Assembly (NCBI RefSeq): GCF_031010195.1
Contig: NZ_JAUAMC010000002.1
Coordinates: 558,001 to 622,000, forward strand
Direction of reading: 5' to 3'
Source of the DNA: Halomonas sp. SpR8
Lineage (GTDB): Bacteria; Pseudomonadota; Gammaproteobacteria; Pseudomonadales; Halomonadaceae
Length of the DNA stretch: 64,000 bases
Numbering within the stretch: the first letter of the stretch is position 1; each line of letters starts with the position of its first letter. A program made the position numbers and the translations under genes. Shown piece by piece: positions 18,658-28,674 of this stretch. Below the pieces are notes generated by a model. The model saw only the letters and a list, made by a program, of their open reading frames with translations. It was not told the origin of the DNA and searched no databases.

Positions 18658-19816
18658 GCTTGAAGCGCTGTCGCCGACGCTGCAACTCGCCTTTGATCTG
18701 CTCAGTCGAGCGTCGGTAACGCCGGACGATGAAGGCTGCCAGGAGCTAATGATCGAGCGCTTAGCGGCGCTCGGTTTTCATATTGAGCGGCTGCCGTTTG
18801 GTGACGTGAAAAACTTTTGGGCGGTACGCGGCCATCACGGCCCGGTGGTGGCCTTTGCCGGTCATACCGATGTGGTGCCCAGCGGCCCCTCTACCAACTG
18901 GCAGTACCCGCCGTTCGAGCCCTGCATTGATGAAAACGGCATGCTATGCGGACGCGGCGCGGCGGATATGAAAGGCAGTCTAGCCTCAATGCTGACCGCC
19001 GTTGAACGCTTTGTGACTAACCACCCCGATCACGATGGGCGTATCGCTTTTCTGATTACCTCCGATGAAGAGGGCCCCGCGGTGGATGGCACCCGCGCGG
19101 TGGTAGAACACCTGCGCGAGCGTAACGAACGGCTTGATTACTGCATTGTCGGCGAGCCTTCGTCTACCGAACGCCTGGGCGACGTGATCAAAAACGGCCG
19201 CCGTGGCTCGCTGGGAGCCACCCTGCACATTAAGGGCGTGCAAGGCCATGTGGCCTATCCGCATTTAGCGCGCAACCCGATTCACCAGGCGATGCCAGCA
19301 CTCGATGCGCTCGTCAACGAGCACTGGGATGCGGGCAACGATTTTTTCCCCGCCACCAGCTTTCAGATCTCCAATCTGCGCGCAGGCACCGGCGCCACCA
19401 ACGTGATTCCTGGTGATGTGGAAGTGGTGTTTAACTTTCGCTTCTCTACCGAAGTGACTTCTGAAGAACTCAAAGCGCGCACGGAGGCCCTGCTCGACCA
19501 ACACGGCTTGGAGTATCAGGTAGACTGGACACTCAACGGTGAGCCGTTTTTAACGGCAGAAGGCGCACTAGTCGATGCCGCTATCAAAGGCGTTGAAGCG
19601 GTGACCGGCAAACGCCCGGCGCTCTCCACCAGCGGTGGCACCTCAGATGGTCGCTTTATTGCCACGCTAGGAGCTCAGGTGGTCGAGCTTGGCCCGCTCA
19701 ACGACACCATCCACAAGGTTAATGAGCGCGTTCGCGCCAGTGACCTGGACGAGTTAAGCCGGATATATGAAGCGACGCTAGAGGCGCTGCTCAATTCCGG
19801 CGAGGTAAACCTATGA
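18644..19816 (+). CDS. dapE: Succinyl-diaminopimelate desuccinylase
   Basis: 390-residue di-zinc M20 amidohydrolase that releases LL-diaminopimelate. Metal and catalytic residues are present: H74 in [11 protein letters not shown]108 in GRGAADMKG, the E142-E143 pair in TSDEEGPA, and the C-terminal His in [10 protein letters not shown]. The dimerisation lid lies at about 190-300. The start overlaps dapD; the end overlaps the next gene by 4 bases (ATGA). Normal length and no lesion. Confidence 0.95.
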   Translation: MPTTELEALSPTLQLAFDLLSRASVTPDDEGCQELMIERLAALGFHIERLPFGDVKNFWAVRGHHGPVVAFAGHTDVVPSGPSTNWQYPPFEPCIDENGMLCGRGAADMKGSLASMLTAVERFVTNHPDHDGRIAFLITSDEEGPAVDGTRAVVEHLRERNERLDYCIVGEPSSTERLGDVIKNGRRGSLGATLHIKGVQGHVAYPHLARNPIHQAMPALDALVNEHWDAGNDFFPATSFQISNLRAGTGATNVIPGDVEVVFNFRFSTEVTSEELKARTEALLDQHGLEYQVDWTLNGEPFLTAEGALVDAAIKGVEAVTGKRPALSTSGGTSDGRFIATLGAQVVELGPLNDTIHKVNERVRASDLDELSRIYEATLEALLNSGEVNL

Positions 19817-20202
19817 TGGAGCGTTACCCCGATATTGAAGTCTACCTAGCCAGCGTCTCGCTAGAGGCGCTCAACGAGTGGCTAAAAAGCGCGCTAATAG
19901 CGCCGCCGCTAAGCCCGGCAGGCAAGGGAAAGTGGCAAACCCGCGGCCAATACCAGGGCGACTGCGTACCGGTGCTATTAGTGGATAAAGCCGCCGACGG
20001 GTTTGCCAGCCTGTGGTTCGATAGCAGCCATACCCCTTGGATGACCGACCAGGAGTGTGCTCAGCAGGCCGCTGAAGCCTTGCAAACCGAAGTACGCTGC
20101 TCTCTGGGTGGCTGGCACCCCGGCGATGATCCTGACCGTTTCTGGCAAGTGCTGCCCGGCGGCAAGGAAGGCGCTATAGAGTGGCCTGACTCTGGGCGCT
20201 AA
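19813..20202 (+). CDS. Conserved-looking hypothetical protein coupled to dapE
   Basis: 129-residue soluble protein with no signal or membrane segment and no motif I recognise. It is Trp-rich ([39 protein letters not shown]) and acidic. It begins at an ATGA overlap with the dapE stop (an alternative ATG lies one codon later), so it is almost certainly co-translated with dapE. No function is claimed. Confidence 0.7.
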   Translation: MMERYPDIEVYLASVSLEALNEWLKSALIAPPLSPAGKGKWQTRGQYQGDCVPVLLVDKAADGFASLWFDSSHTPWMTDQECAQQAAEALQTEVRCSLGGWHPGDDPDRFWQVLPGGKEGAIEWPDSGR

Positions 20203-20236
20203 CAAGCTATCTCGCTTTCCTTTCGTCCAACGTAAA

Positions 20237-20258
20237 CGACCCCGCCGAGGCGGGGTCG
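20237..20258. terminator. GC hairpin between convergent genes
   Basis: CGACCCCG (20237-20244) pairs with CGGGGTCG (20251-20258) around a six-base loop. It lies between the dap operon and the convergent cold-shock-domain gene. No U-tract follows on either strand, so efficiency is uncertain. Confidence 0.5.
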
Positions 20259-20311
20259 CTGTCTAACCAACTATCAAAACAGACTAGCAAAAATCAGACT
20301 TACCTTTACGC

Positions 20312-20857
20312 TTACTCAATAATACTCACATCGTCGGCCTGCAAACCACGCTCATTTTTAATCACGTGGTAACGCACAATTTGGCCTTCTGCCAACATAC
20401 GCGGGCCACGACCACGAATGGCGCGAAAGTGTACAAACACATCTTCGCCATTATCGCGGGTTATAAAGCCGTAGCCTTTGTTGGTATTGAACCACTTCAC
20501 TTCACCCTCTTCACGGCCATCGTTAGGATCGATGATGTCTTCTTCCTCATCATCGTCCATAGGTGCAGCCGCCTGCGGTTGACGCGATGCTGTCTTAGAA
20601 CGCGCCACGGCATCGGGTGCTACCACAATCGAGGGCGCAAAAGCAGCTGACGCTAAGGTGCCAACCCACAGAACAATAAAACACCCTATGGCAACAGCAA
20701 GATAGATACCGCTAAAACCACTAATTGCTAACTCGGCCATCCACAGTTCTGCGAGGGCACTATTGGTTAAATGAACAATCCCCGCCAACAAAAGTGGCGC
20801 GGGGGCGGCTAGTAATACACTGATTAAGAAACAGCGAAACACAACTTTTGGATTCAT
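20312..20857 (-). CDS. Membrane-tethered cold-shock-domain protein
   Basis: 181 residues. Two membrane helices (about 8-26 and 48-70), a linker of about 45 residues containing an acidic run (MDDDEEEDIIDP), and a complete C-terminal cold-shock domain with the RNP motifs KGYGFI and DVFVHF (about 120-181). The cold-shock domain binds single-stranded RNA or DNA; here it is predicted to face the cytoplasm from the inner membrane. It is divergent from slyX and about three times the size of a free-standing Csp. Similar fusions occur in other halophilic gammaproteobacteria, to my recollection. Confidence 0.85.
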   Translation of the reverse strand: MNPKVVFRCFLISVLLAAPAPLLLAGIVHLTNSALAELWMAELAISGFSGIYLAVAIGCFIVLWVGTLASAAFAPSIVVAPDAVARSKTASRQPQAAAPMDDDEEEDIIDPNDGREEGEVKWFNTNKGYGFITRDNGEDVFVHFRAIRGRGPRMLAEGQIVRYHVIKNERGLQADDVSIIE

Positions 20858-20969
20858 AGAAAAAAAAAGCTCTCTTGTTGTATGGGTAACAGACGAAGGA
20901 CAATACCCGCACTATCAGGCCCATTCCCAATAGCACTGGCATACTACTACAGAAGGTTGCAATATTATC

Positions 20970-21218
20970 ATGACCCACGAATTATCGCCTGCTGAGCTGA
21001 CCCAACTTGTTGAATCTTTAGAGAGCCGCTTAGCGCATCAAGAGCACTGGCTGGACACCCTCGATCAAGCGGTGGTGCAGCAAGAGCGCCGCCTGGAAAA
21101 GCTTGAGCAACTTAGCGGACTGATGCGCGAACGCCTGCGCGAGCAGCATCAGGCCCTACAAGCAAACGAATTCCAGGACGGCCAGCGTCCCGAGGATGAT
21201 GTGCCGCCCCACTACTGA
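20970..21218 (+). CDS. slyX: SlyX family coiled-coil protein
   Basis: 82-residue all-helical protein with heptad-like leucines (LESRLAHQEHWLDTLDQAVVQQERRLEKLEQL) and the family C-terminal signature PPHY. SlyX function is not known. The gene is monocistronic and divergent from the cold-shock-domain gene. Confidence 0.85.
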   Translation: MTHELSPAELTQLVESLESRLAHQEHWLDTLDQAVVQQERRLEKLEQLSGLMRERLREQHQALQANEFQDGQRPEDDVPPHY

Positions 21219-21231
21219 GCTGACATAAACT

Positions 21232-21283
21232 CTGATCGATAGCCCTGATCAATAGCCCTGATCAATAGTCTTAATCGATAGCC
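21232..21283. repeat. Four-copy 13-bp tandem repeat downstream of slyX
   Basis: Four direct units: CTGATCGATAGCC, CTGATCAATAGCC, CTGATCAATAGTC and TTAATCGATAGCC, at 21232-21244, 21245-21257, 21258-21270 and 21271-21283. They fill most of the spacer between slyX and the convergent alanine dehydrogenase gene. Confidence 0.9.
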
Positions 21284-21329
21284 CCGATGCGACTAATTAA
21301 TAAGCCGCCAGCAGCCAGTATCCAAACAC

Positions 21330-22448
21330 TTAGCAGCCAACAACGCTCGCAGGATCGCTGCTTTCCAGCCCAAAGGCATCTGCCACGGCTTGATAAGTCA
21401 CTTGACCTGCGTGCACGTTGAGACCCGGCAGGAAGTGCGGATCATCGCGTAGCGCCTGCTGCCAGCCTTTGTCCGCCAGGGCGAGCACAAAGGGCAACGT
21501 GGCATTGGTCAGGCCCTGAGTAGACGTTCGTGCCACCGCGCCGGGCATATTGGCCACGCAGTAGTGCACCACCCCATCGACGATATAGGTCGGCTCGGCA
21601 TGGGTGGTGGGCTTGCTGGTTTCAAAACAGCCGCCCTGATCGATCGCCACATCGACCAGTACACTACCCGGCTTCATATCGGCCAGCATGGCGCGGGTGA
21701 TTAACTTGGGCGCAGCGGCGCCGGGCACCAGCACTGCGCCAATAATCATATCCGACTCGCGCGTGGCCGTTTCCAGCGCGTCGGCGGTGGAGTAAACCGT
21801 TTTAATGCGACCCTGATAGCGGTCGTCCAACACTTCCAGCCGCGCTAGTGACTTGTCCAGAATAGTCACCTCGGCACCCAACCCCAGCGCCATGCGAGCA
21901 GCGTTTTCACCCACCACACCGCCACCAATCACGGTGACCTTACCCGGCGCCACACCGGGTACGCCGGGTAGCAGCACGCCCGCACCGCCCTGGGCTTTCT
22001 CCAGGCTATGGGCACCGGCTTGCACCGCCATCCGGCCGGCTACGGTGCTCATCGGTGCCAGAAGCGGCAAGCCGCCGCGGGCATCGGTAATCGTTTCATA
22101 GGCAATGCAGGTGGCACCGCTCTCCATCAGCCCGCGGGTAAGGGGCTCTTCGGCGGCAAGGTGCAGATAGGTGAACAGCGTGTGCTGTGGGGTGAGTCGC
22201 GCCACTTCCTCCGGCTGCGGCTCTTTCACCTTGAGGATCAGCTCGGCGTTGCGCCACAACGCTTCCACGTCGGCTTCTATCTGCGCGCCAGCGGCCTCAA
22301 AGTCAGCATCAGCGAAGCCTGCGCCTACCCCGGCGCCCGCCTGAACGCTCACATGGTGGCCACGCCCGGTTAATTCCCTCGCGCCGGTCGGCGTCAAAGC
22401 CACACGATATTCGTGATTTTTGATCTCTTTGGGGACGGCGATTTTCAT
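21330..22448 (-). CDS. ald: Alanine dehydrogenase
   Basis: 372-residue NAD-dependent enzyme interconverting L-alanine and pyruvate plus ammonia. The N terminus MKIAVPKEIKNHEYRVALTP is diagnostic. Substrate residues K75 (KVKEPQ) and H96 (YLHLA) are in place, and the Rossmann motif VIGGGVVGENAARMALGLGAEV follows. I use the ATG at 22448, eight bases after AGGA; the ATG at 22454 is too close to that site. Monocistronic, with a terminator upstream at 22541-22566. Confidence 0.95.
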   Translation of the reverse strand: MKIAVPKEIKNHEYRVALTPTGARELTGRGHHVSVQAGAGVGAGFADADFEAAGAQIEADVEALWRNAELILKVKEPQPEEVARLTPQHTLFTYLHLAAEEPLTRGLMESGATCIAYETITDARGGLPLLAPMSTVAGRMAVQAGAHSLEKAQGGAGVLLPGVPGVAPGKVTVIGGGVVGENAARMALGLGAEVTILDKSLARLEVLDDRYQGRIKTVYSTADALETATRESDMIIGAVLVPGAAAPKLITRAMLADMKPGSVLVDVAIDQGGCFETSKPTTHAEPTYIVDGVVHYCVANMPGAVARTSTQGLTNATLPFVLALADKGWQQALRDDPHFLPGLNVHAGQVTYQAVADAFGLESSDPASVVGC

Positions 22449-22540
22449 TGGCATATTCCTGTGCTTTTAAAGGTCAGTGTTCTTGTTAAGCAAATTACAG
22501 CACAGTTGACGATGACCACCACCCCCGCAAAGCAAAACAA

Positions 22541-22566
22541 AAAAAACGCCGGTTAAGGCGTTTTTT
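22541..22566. terminator. Bidirectional-type terminator after the thioesterase gene
   Basis: AAAAAACGCC (22541-22550) and GGCGTTTTTT (22557-22566) flank a six-base loop, giving a U-tract on both strands. It would stop minus-strand transcripts from the thioesterase gene before ald. Confidence 0.85.
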
Positions 22567-22622
22567 AGGAGAAAAATCTAGCGATTGCCGGTTCTGCACA
22601 AAAAAATCCACTTCGTTCTACA

Positions 22623-23057
22623 TCACTCAGCAATAACCGCGCCGCCGTATATGCGCCGATACTCCTCGGGCAGGCGCTTGGGCCGCCCCGTCGAGAGCGC
22701 CACGCAGGCAAAGCGCGTGCGGGCGTTCAGCAGCGTTTTCGCATCGTTGACGCGCACCAGTTGAAAACGCCGGGTCAAACTGAAACGCTCATCGCAATCG
22801 ACAATCCAGGTGGCCAACTGCAGCTCATCGCCTGCAAAAGCCGGTGCTAAGTAATCCAGCTCGTGGCGGTGAACCACCATGGCGCGATCAAGCGCTTGGT
22901 AACGCTCAAGGGAAAGGCCGAGCGCGACCGAGTGCGCCCAGCTAATCTGCTCGACCCAGCGCAGGTACTCGCTGTTGTTAACGTGCTGATAAGCATCGAT
23001 CGCCTCATCAGCGACGCGGATATCGATCACAAAAGGCTCGGGTAGCGCCCACGCCAT
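22623..23057 (-). CDS. Hotdog-fold acyl-CoA thioesterase
   Basis: 144-residue 4HBT-family protein. The FcbC-like active-site motif DAYQHVNNSEYLRWVE near residues 21-36 is clear, followed by the hotdog helix and strands (HELDYLAPAFAGDELQLATWI). Substrate cannot be told from sequence. It lies 34 bases downstream of rlmI on the same strand, so the two may be co-transcribed, with transcription ending at the hairpin at 22541-22566. Confidence 0.85.
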   Translation of the reverse strand: MAWALPEPFVIDIRVADEAIDAYQHVNNSEYLRWVEQISWAHSVALGLSLERYQALDRAMVVHRHELDYLAPAFAGDELQLATWIVDCDERFSLTRRFQLVRVNDAKTLLNARTRFACVALSTGRPKRLPEEYRRIYGGAVIAE

Positions 23058-23091
23058 TGCTTGACTCCTCCGCCGGTGGCTTAACGTTTGA

Positions 23092-24282
23092 TTAGTCGCG
23101 GAATACCCGCACGCCCAGCGCCTTCAGATACGACGTTTCCGGAATAGCCGGATGCACCGGGTGATCAGGCCCTTGGTGGCCTTGGAAAATCACCTGACCA
23201 TGACGGTCCTGATGACGAACCGCGCCGCGCACCACATCCATTAGCCGCTCGGGCGCCAGATGCATCGAGCAGGAGGCTGACAGCAACAAGCCGTCGCGAC
23301 CCAGCAGGCGCATAGCTTCGCGGTTCAAGCGGGCATAGGCGCGCTCGCCGTTGGGAATATCTTTACGTTTTTTGATAAACGCCGGCGGGTCAAGAATGAC
23401 CACGTCGAACTCTTCACCGTCCGCCTTCAATGCCGCCAAGGCTTCAAACGCGTCTCCCTCACTCACCGCCACCTTCTCCTGCACACCGTTTAACTCGGCG
23501 TTGCGGGCGACTTGATCTAATGCCGGGCCGGATGCATCCAGGCACAGCACCTGATTGGCGCCGTGAACCGCCGCCTGCACGCCCCAGCCACCTACATAGC
23601 TGAACACATCCAGCACACGCTTCCCTTCCACACTACGATTGATCCATTCGCGATTAACGCGGTGATCAAAGAACCAGCCGGTTTTCTGGCCATTCAGCAC
23701 GGGCACTACGAAGCGGGCGCCGTTCTCCTCCAGCACCACTTCGTCAGGCAGCGTGCCCTTAATGACGTCAACGTGGGCTTCAAGCCCCTCCTGACGACGG
23801 CCGCCGGTATCATTACGGAAGACGATCACTTCAGGCTTGATGACTTTTTCCAGCGCATCGACAATCTCATCCGCCATTGCCTGCATACCGGCGGTGTTGA
23901 GCTGCACGACGAGGACATCGCCAAAGCGGTCAATCACCAGACCTGGTAGTAAGTCGCCTTCGCCGTGAATCAAGCGGTAGAACGGCTGCGTATAAAGGCG
24001 CTGGCGGAGTGCCAGTGCTTGGTTAAAGCGGTGCACAAACAGCGAGCGATCCAAACGCATTTCAGGGTCGCGGGACATGACCCGGGCCGCAATAAGCGAA
24101 TGCGGGTTCACGTAAGCCACCGCCATGACTTTTCCGTTCGAAGCTTCGACCAGGGCGGTTTCGCCTGCCGCAAAATTTTTCAGCGGCGTCTCTTTAATAT
24201 CTATCTCATTGGAGTAGATCCAGAGATGGCCCGCTTTGAGGCGGCGATCAGCATTTTTATTCAGGCGCAGGCGTTGGGTCAC
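23092..24282 (-). CDS. rlmI: 23S rRNA (cytosine-5) methyltransferase RlmI-like
   Basis: 396-residue SAM-dependent methyltransferase: an N-terminal PUA domain (RLRLNKNADRRLKAGHLWIYSNEI), a linker domain, then the Rossmann methyltransferase with VLDVFSYVGGWGVQAA and the DPPAF motif. I choose GTG 24282, six bases after GGAG; a TTG four codons upstream overlaps that site. RlmI in E. coli modifies C1962; other members of the family methylate other positions, so the target is inferred. Confidence 0.88.
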   Translation of the reverse strand: MTQRLRLNKNADRRLKAGHLWIYSNEIDIKETPLKNFAAGETALVEASNGKVMAVAYVNPHSLIAARVMSRDPEMRLDRSLFVHRFNQALALRQRLYTQPFYRLIHGEGDLLPGLVIDRFGDVLVVQLNTAGMQAMADEIVDALEKVIKPEVIVFRNDTGGRRQEGLEAHVDVIKGTLPDEVVLEENGARFVVPVLNGQKTGWFFDHRVNREWINRSVEGKRVLDVFSYVGGWGVQAAVHGANQVLCLDASGPALDQVARNAELNGVQEKVAVSEGDAFEALAALKADGEEFDVVILDPPAFIKKRKDIPNGERAYARLNREAMRLLGRDGLLLSASCSMHLAPERLMDVVRGAVRHQDRHGQVIFQGHQGPDHPVHPAIPETSYLKALGVRVFRD

Positions 24283-24345
24283 AACAATCTCCAAAAACTT
24301 AAGCGTTTCAATTCACATCAATAGGGCAAGTTCTACAAACTGCCA

Positions 24346-25188
24346 TCAGCGCTGGCAGCCGGGGCAGAACACGCTGGCGCGCTGGCCAAGGGTAATGCGG
24401 CGAAGCTCCGTGCCACAGCGTAAACAGGGCTGGCCGTGGCGGCCGTAAACATTCAGACGCTGGGCGAAGTAACCGGGCTCGCCCTGACCACTGACAAAAT
24501 CTCGCAGCGTGGTGCCACCCTGGGTAATCGCCGCTGCCAGCACCTCTTTGACGGCAAGGGCCAAGGCGTCATAGCGCGCACGGGAAACCCTTCCCGCCGC
24601 GCGGCGCGGATCGATGCCCGCCATAAACAGCGCTTCAGCCGCATAGATATTACCGGCCCCCACCACCACCTGGTTATCCATCAGAAACGGCTTCACCGCT
24701 ACGCGCTTGTTGCGCGAGAGCGTGTAGAGCCATTTGCCATTAAACGCATCAGACAGCGGCTCGGGACCCAAGTGCGCAAGCCGCTTATCCTGCGTTTCAT
24801 CGTTGGCTTGCCAATCGACAAAACCAAAACGGCGCGGGTCGTGATAGCGCAGCACATAGCCGCTGGCCATGACCACATCCACATGGTCGTGCTTTTTAGA
24901 CAAATCCCCCACCCGGGCGATCCGCAGGCTTCCCGACATACCTAAGTGCCATAGCAGCGTTGCGTCTGCATCACATTCAAGCGCGCTCACAGACTGGATA
25001 GGCAACTGCAGGTACTTAGCGCGTCGCTTTAATACTCCTATGCGCGCCCCCACCAACCGCTCGGCCAGGTCATCGGGCACAGGGACGCGCAGCCGCGACT
25101 GGCGCACCAGTACTTCGGTCACTTCTTGACCTTCAATATAGGGAGCAATCCCGCGGCGAGTGGTTTCAACTTCAGGCAGTTCGGGCAT
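24346..25188 (-). CDS. mutM: Formamidopyrimidine-DNA glycosylase
   Basis: 280-residue base-excision enzyme removing 8-oxoguanine and Fapy lesions. The catalytic P2 and E3 are in [14 protein letters not shown]; the helix-two-turn-helix contains [14 protein letters not shown]; the C-terminal zinc finger has CLRCG and CPGCQR. Full length and intact. Confidence 0.96.
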   Translation of the reverse strand: MPELPEVETTRRGIAPYIEGQEVTEVLVRQSRLRVPVPDDLAERLVGARIGVLKRRAKYLQLPIQSVSALECDADATLLWHLGMSGSLRIARVGDLSKKHDHVDVVMASGYVLRYHDPRRFGFVDWQANDETQDKRLAHLGPEPLSDAFNGKWLYTLSRNKRVAVKPFLMDNQVVVGAGNIYAAEALFMAGIDPRRAAGRVSRARYDALALAVKEVLAAAITQGGTTLRDFVSGQGEPGYFAQRLNVYGRHGQPCLRCGTELRRITLGQRASVFCPGCQR

Positions 25189-25280
25189 AGTTGAGCATGT
25201 CTGGGAACAGTAACGGCCTATAGTGACAGCCTAGTGAAGGTAAGCTCGCGAAGCATGCCACGGGTAACAGGCATGCATGC

Positions 25281-25307
25281 AAAAACCCGGCTTGGGGCCG
25301 GGTTTTT
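25281..25307 (-). terminator. Terminator after rpmG
   Basis: Ten-bp stem AAAAACCCGG (25281-25290) with CCGGGTTTTT (25298-25307) around a seven-base loop, giving a U-tract on the minus strand after the rpmB-rpmG operon. It could also function on the plus strand. Confidence 0.85.
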
Positions 25308-25355
25308 GAACAGGCGCTCGCCTGCAGTGGAAGCCAATCATTATCGCGGAAGCGA

Positions 25356-25511
25356 TTACTTGATCTTGGCTTCCTTGTAGATCACGTGCTTACGGACGAC
25401 CGGGTCGAATTTTTTAAATTCAAACTTATCCGGCGTGTTCCGCTTGTTCTTATCAGTGGTGTAAAAGTGTCCTGTACCGGCACTAGACACCAACTTGATT
25501 TTATCGCGCAT
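25356..25511 (-). CDS. rpmG: 50S ribosomal protein L33
   Basis: 51-residue protein beginning [19 protein letters not shown] and ending EAKIK, the form without zinc-binding Cys pairs. It is too short for many gene callers but unmistakable, and follows rpmB as in most bacteria. Start ATG at 25511, stop TAA at 25356-25358. Confidence 0.96.
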   Translation of the reverse strand: MRDKIKLVSSAGTGHFYTTDKNKRNTPDKFEFKKFDPVVRKHVIYKEAKIK

Positions 25512-25530
25512 GGTTTAATCCTTCCAAAAT

Positions 25531-25558
25531 GCTTGGTCCGAAACGCTTGGCCCCAAAA
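25531..25558. repeat. Two-copy 14-bp spacer duplication between rpmB and rpmG
   Basis: GCTTGGTCCGAAAC (25531-25544) is followed by GCTTGGCCCCAAAA (25545-25558) in the 53-base gap between the two ribosomal protein genes. Confidence 0.65.
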
Positions 25559-25564
25559 GCTGGC

Positions 25565-25801
25565 TTAGATAGCGTCGCCGCGCTTACGAATATCAACCAA
25601 AACTGCGTCGATACCGTTTTTATCAATAATACGCATTCCTTTAGTGGAAACGCGCAGCTTGACGAAGCGGTTTTCAGACTCAACCCAAAAGCGATGGGTG
25701 TGCAGGTTTGGTAAGAAACGACGACGTGTCTTACGCATTGAGTGTGAAACGTTATTTCCAGTTACCGGACGCTTACCGGTAACCTGACATACTTTGGACA
25801 T
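25565..25801 (-). CDS. rpmB: 50S ribosomal protein L28
   Basis: 78-residue protein starting [21 protein letters not shown], with the conserved [19 protein letters not shown] start at the ATG at 25801; an in-frame upstream ATG would add only four residues. First gene of the rpmB-rpmG operon; its promoter must lie in the 257-base gap up to radC. Confidence 0.97.
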   Translation of the reverse strand: MSKVCQVTGKRPVTGNNVSHSMRKTRRRFLPNLHTHRFWVESENRFVKLRVSTKGMRIIDKNGIDAVLVDIRKRGDAI

Positions 25802-26058
25802 GAGAGCCTCCAACTGCTTGGCCAGGATATAATAACCTGAGTGTTCAAAACTGCCGGGCGGACCGGAAGGGAGGAGTCGACGCCGTTAACCGCCAAGCTT
25901 TACCCAAATCCGTTATTCAACCCAAGTTTAAAGGTGGCACTTTATACCAGAGCACCCGACTTGCAGCAAGCAAAACCCACAAAAAAGGCCGAAAAAGCGC
26001 TTTTCTGCTCATTCCACTTAGTCAATGCTGCAATTGACAGCACCTCGTTTGATGCTGC

Positions 26059-26733
26059 TTATAGCCAGCCGCGCTCGGCAAAAGAAATGACTTCTCCATC
26101 CCCCACCACGAAATGATCTAACACGCGCACCTCGAAGAGTGCCAGCGCATCTTTTAGGCGTTCCGTGATACGTCGATCAGCATCGCTTGGCTCGGCCACA
26201 CCCGAAGGGTGATTATGGGCCAGGATAACGGCGCCAGCGCTAAGTTCTAAGGCGCGCTTGGCAACTTCGCGGGGATAAACGGATGCGCTGTCTAGGGTAC
26301 CGCGAAACAGTGATTCATAGCGAATAATTCGGTGCTGCGTATCCAAAAAAAGCACCGCAAACTCTTCATGCCCTAAATGGCGTAGCTGCGAACTCAGATA
26401 ATGGCGCACTAACGCCGGTGATGTCAGCGCATTGCCGCGCGCTAACTGGCTAGCCAAATGGCGCCGCGATAACTCTAGCGTGGCCTGAAGCTGGGCGTAT
26501 TTGGCGCTTCCTAAACCACGGGCAGTACAGAAACTTGCTTGATCGGCCTCTAACAGTTGGCGTAAACCGCCAAAATTTGCGAGTAGATCCCGCGCCAGAT
26601 CGACTGCCGAGCGCCCCTGCACACCTACGCGCAAAAAAATTGCCAGCAACTCCGCGTCTGAAAGCGACTGGGCGCCTACGTTTAACAACTTTTCACGGGG
26701 CCGCTCTCCCTCCGGCCAGTGATTAATTCCCAT
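26059..26733 (-). CDS. radC: RadC/JAB-domain protein
   Basis: 224-residue protein: an N-terminal helix-hairpin-helix region ([29 protein letters not shown]) and a C-terminal JAB/MPN metalloprotease-like domain with the metal motif HNHPSG followed by SDAD. Despite the name, a repair function has not been confirmed in E. coli. I start at ATG 26733 ([14 protein letters not shown]), which has a GGGG ribosome-binding site; the upstream extension is not family-like. Divergent from coaBC. Confidence 0.9.
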   Translation of the reverse strand: MGINHWPEGERPREKLLNVGAQSLSDAELLAIFLRVGVQGRSAVDLARDLLANFGGLRQLLEADQASFCTARGLGSAKYAQLQATLELSRRHLASQLARGNALTSPALVRHYLSSQLRHLGHEEFAVLFLDTQHRIIRYESLFRGTLDSASVYPREVAKRALELSAGAVILAHNHPSGVAEPSDADRRITERLKDALALFEVRVLDHFVVGDGEVISFAERGWL

Positions 26734-26858
26734 CGCGCCCCCTGCGTTGTTCACCCATAGCAACAAAAAAGCCTCACTAAACCTAGCTTAACCTTGTTTG
26801 CCCCTAATATGCCAAATTGGTGATGCCAGTGGTATGGTAAGCCTCCTCACGACCGACG

Positions 26859-28184
26859 ATGTGGATCACTGCCATGGGCTCTGCTGTTAATACGACAAGC
26901 GCTACGACGCTAGCGGGCAAACGGATACTGCTCGGCGTCAGTGCCGGTATCGCTGCTTACAAAAGCGCATTGATTGTGCGCCTGCTCAAGCAGGCGGGCT
27001 GTGAGGTGCGCGTGGTGATGACCAACGGGGCTCAGGCCTTTATTACCCCGCTCACGCTACAGGCGCTCTCCGGCGAGCCCGTGCGCACGTCCTTACTCGA
27101 CCCCGAAGCCGAAGCAGGTATGGGCCATATTGAGCTCGCCCGATGGGCGGATGTAGTGCTGATCGCCCCGGCCACTGCCGACCTTATTGCTCGCTTAGTG
27201 CACGGTATGGCCGATGACCTGCTCACTACGCTCTGCTTGGCCTCAGAGGCCCCCAAACTAATTGCCCCGGCGATGAACCAGGCCATGTGGCGCCACCCCG
27301 CCACTCAGCGCAACGTTGCGCAGCTTCAACAAGACGGGTGGAAACAGATAGGCCCCGACGCCGGTGATCAAGCCTGTGGCGATGTCGGGCCTGGTCGCAT
27401 GAGCGAACCCGAAGAAGTCTTTAGCGCCGTAATGGCGCTGTTTTCAGCGCCTTCCAATGCCCATTCATCCGCTTCGGCCAGCGCTCCTCATGTGGTAATT
27501 ACCGCCGGTCCTACCCAGGAACCGCTGGATCCGGTGCGCTATATCTCCAATCACAGCTCGGGGAAAATGGGCTTTGCCCTGGCCGCCGCCGCAGCAGCAC
27601 AAGGCGCCCGGGTCACGCTGATCAGCGGGCCGGTCAATCTACCCACGCCCCAGGGCGTCACGCGGATTGACGTTGAATCAGCCGAGCAGATGCACGTACA
27701 AGCCCAGCGGCTAGCACCCCAAGCGGCGATGTTTATTGGCTGCGCGGCGGTCGCTGACTATCGCGCGGCAACGCCTGCCGAGCATAAGCTCAAAAAGCAG
27801 GACGATAGCGATACGCTTACCCTGACGTTAATTAAAAATCCTGACATTATTGCCAGCATCGCGGCGCTGCCCGCCGGGCAGCGCCCGCTGGTGGTGGGCT
27901 TTGCCGCCGAAACCCAACAGGTTAAGCGCTACGCCCAGGATAAATTACAGCGCAAAGGGCTGGATATGATCGTCGCCAACGATGTTTCCCAGGCGGGCCT
28001 GGGGTTCGGCAGCGACCAGAATGCCGCCTGGTTACTCTGGAGGACTGCAGAAGGCATCGAGAGCCGCTCAGAAGCAGCGCAGCCAAAGACCCAACTGGCC
28101 GCCACCATTATCCACCAAGCGCTATCGCTGCTAGAAACAACATCCGAAACAGCACCTACTAAAACATCTGGAGATCCCTTATGA
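26859..28184 (+). CDS. coaBC: Bifunctional phosphopantothenoylcysteine decarboxylase / synthase
   Basis: 441-residue flavoprotein catalysing two steps of coenzyme A synthesis. The CoaC half has [24 protein letters not shown] and the Cys motif [14 protein letters not shown]; the CoaB half follows from about residue 210 ([27 protein letters not shown]). The linker is Ser/Ala-rich ([15 protein letters not shown]). ATG 26874 has a slightly better GGA spacing than 26859, so the first five residues are uncertain. Overlaps dut by 4 bases. Confidence 0.95.
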   Translation: MWITAMGSAVNTTSATTLAGKRILLGVSAGIAAYKSALIVRLLKQAGCEVRVVMTNGAQAFITPLTLQALSGEPVRTSLLDPEAEAGMGHIELARWADVVLIAPATADLIARLVHGMADDLLTTLCLASEAPKLIAPAMNQAMWRHPATQRNVAQLQQDGWKQIGPDAGDQACGDVGPGRMSEPEEVFSAVMALFSAPSNAHSSASASAPHVVITAGPTQEPLDPVRYISNHSSGKMGFALAAAAAAQGARVTLISGPVNLPTPQGVTRIDVESAEQMHVQAQRLAPQAAMFIGCAAVADYRAATPAEHKLKKQDDSDTLTLTLIKNPDIIASIAALPAGQRPLVVGFAAETQQVKRYAQDKLQRKGLDMIVANDVSQAGLGFGSDQNAAWLLWRTAEGIESRSEAAQPKTQLAATIIHQALSLLETTSETAPTKTSGDPL

Positions 28185-28639
28185 GTGCCCGCCCCCGCCT
28201 GCAGTGCAAAGTGTTAGATGAGCGTTTGCACGACTATCTCCCCAGCTACGCAACGGCGGGCTCGGCAGGCATGGATCTACGCGCGCTGCTGGACGAGCCG
28301 CTAACGCTGGCCCCGGGTGAATGCCAGCTCGTGCGTACCGGCATTGCCATCTATATTGAAGACCCGAGCTTGGCGGGCATGATCCTTCCCCGCTCTGGCT
28401 TGGGGCATAAACACGGCATCGTGCTAGGCAATTTGGTTGGCTTAATCGACTCCGATTACCAGGGCGAACTGATGATTTCGGTGTGGAATCGCGGCCAGAG
28501 CACCTTTACGCTGGCGCCTTTTGACCGGCTAGCCCAGTACGTACTGGTACCCGTGGTACAAGCCGAACTCACGCTTGTGGACGCCTTTGAGGACTCTACG
28601 CGTGGCAGCGGCGGCTTTGGCAGCACCGGTAGCCAGTAA
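28181..28639 (+). CDS. dut: dUTP diphosphatase
   Basis: 152-residue trimeric dUTPase. Motif 1 is AGMDLRA, motif 2 [10 protein letters not shown], motif 3 [11 protein letters not shown] and motif 5 [10 protein letters not shown] at the C terminus. Its start overlaps the coaBC stop (ATGA). The coaBC-dut-algC-argB order is shared with Pseudomonas. Confidence 0.96.
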   Translation: MSARPRLQCKVLDERLHDYLPSYATAGSAGMDLRALLDEPLTLAPGECQLVRTGIAIYIEDPSLAGMILPRSGLGHKHGIVLGNLVGLIDSDYQGELMISVWNRGQSTFTLAPFDRLAQYVLVPVVQAELTLVDAFEDSTRGSGGFGSTGSQ

Positions 28640-28674
28640 CGCTCAGCAGGCATGTTTTAATAACGGGAAGCTTT

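Noticed and set aside
25991-26005. Terminator downstream of radC
   Set aside because: The AAAAGCGCTTTT palindrome has no loop and a weak stem; left unassigned.
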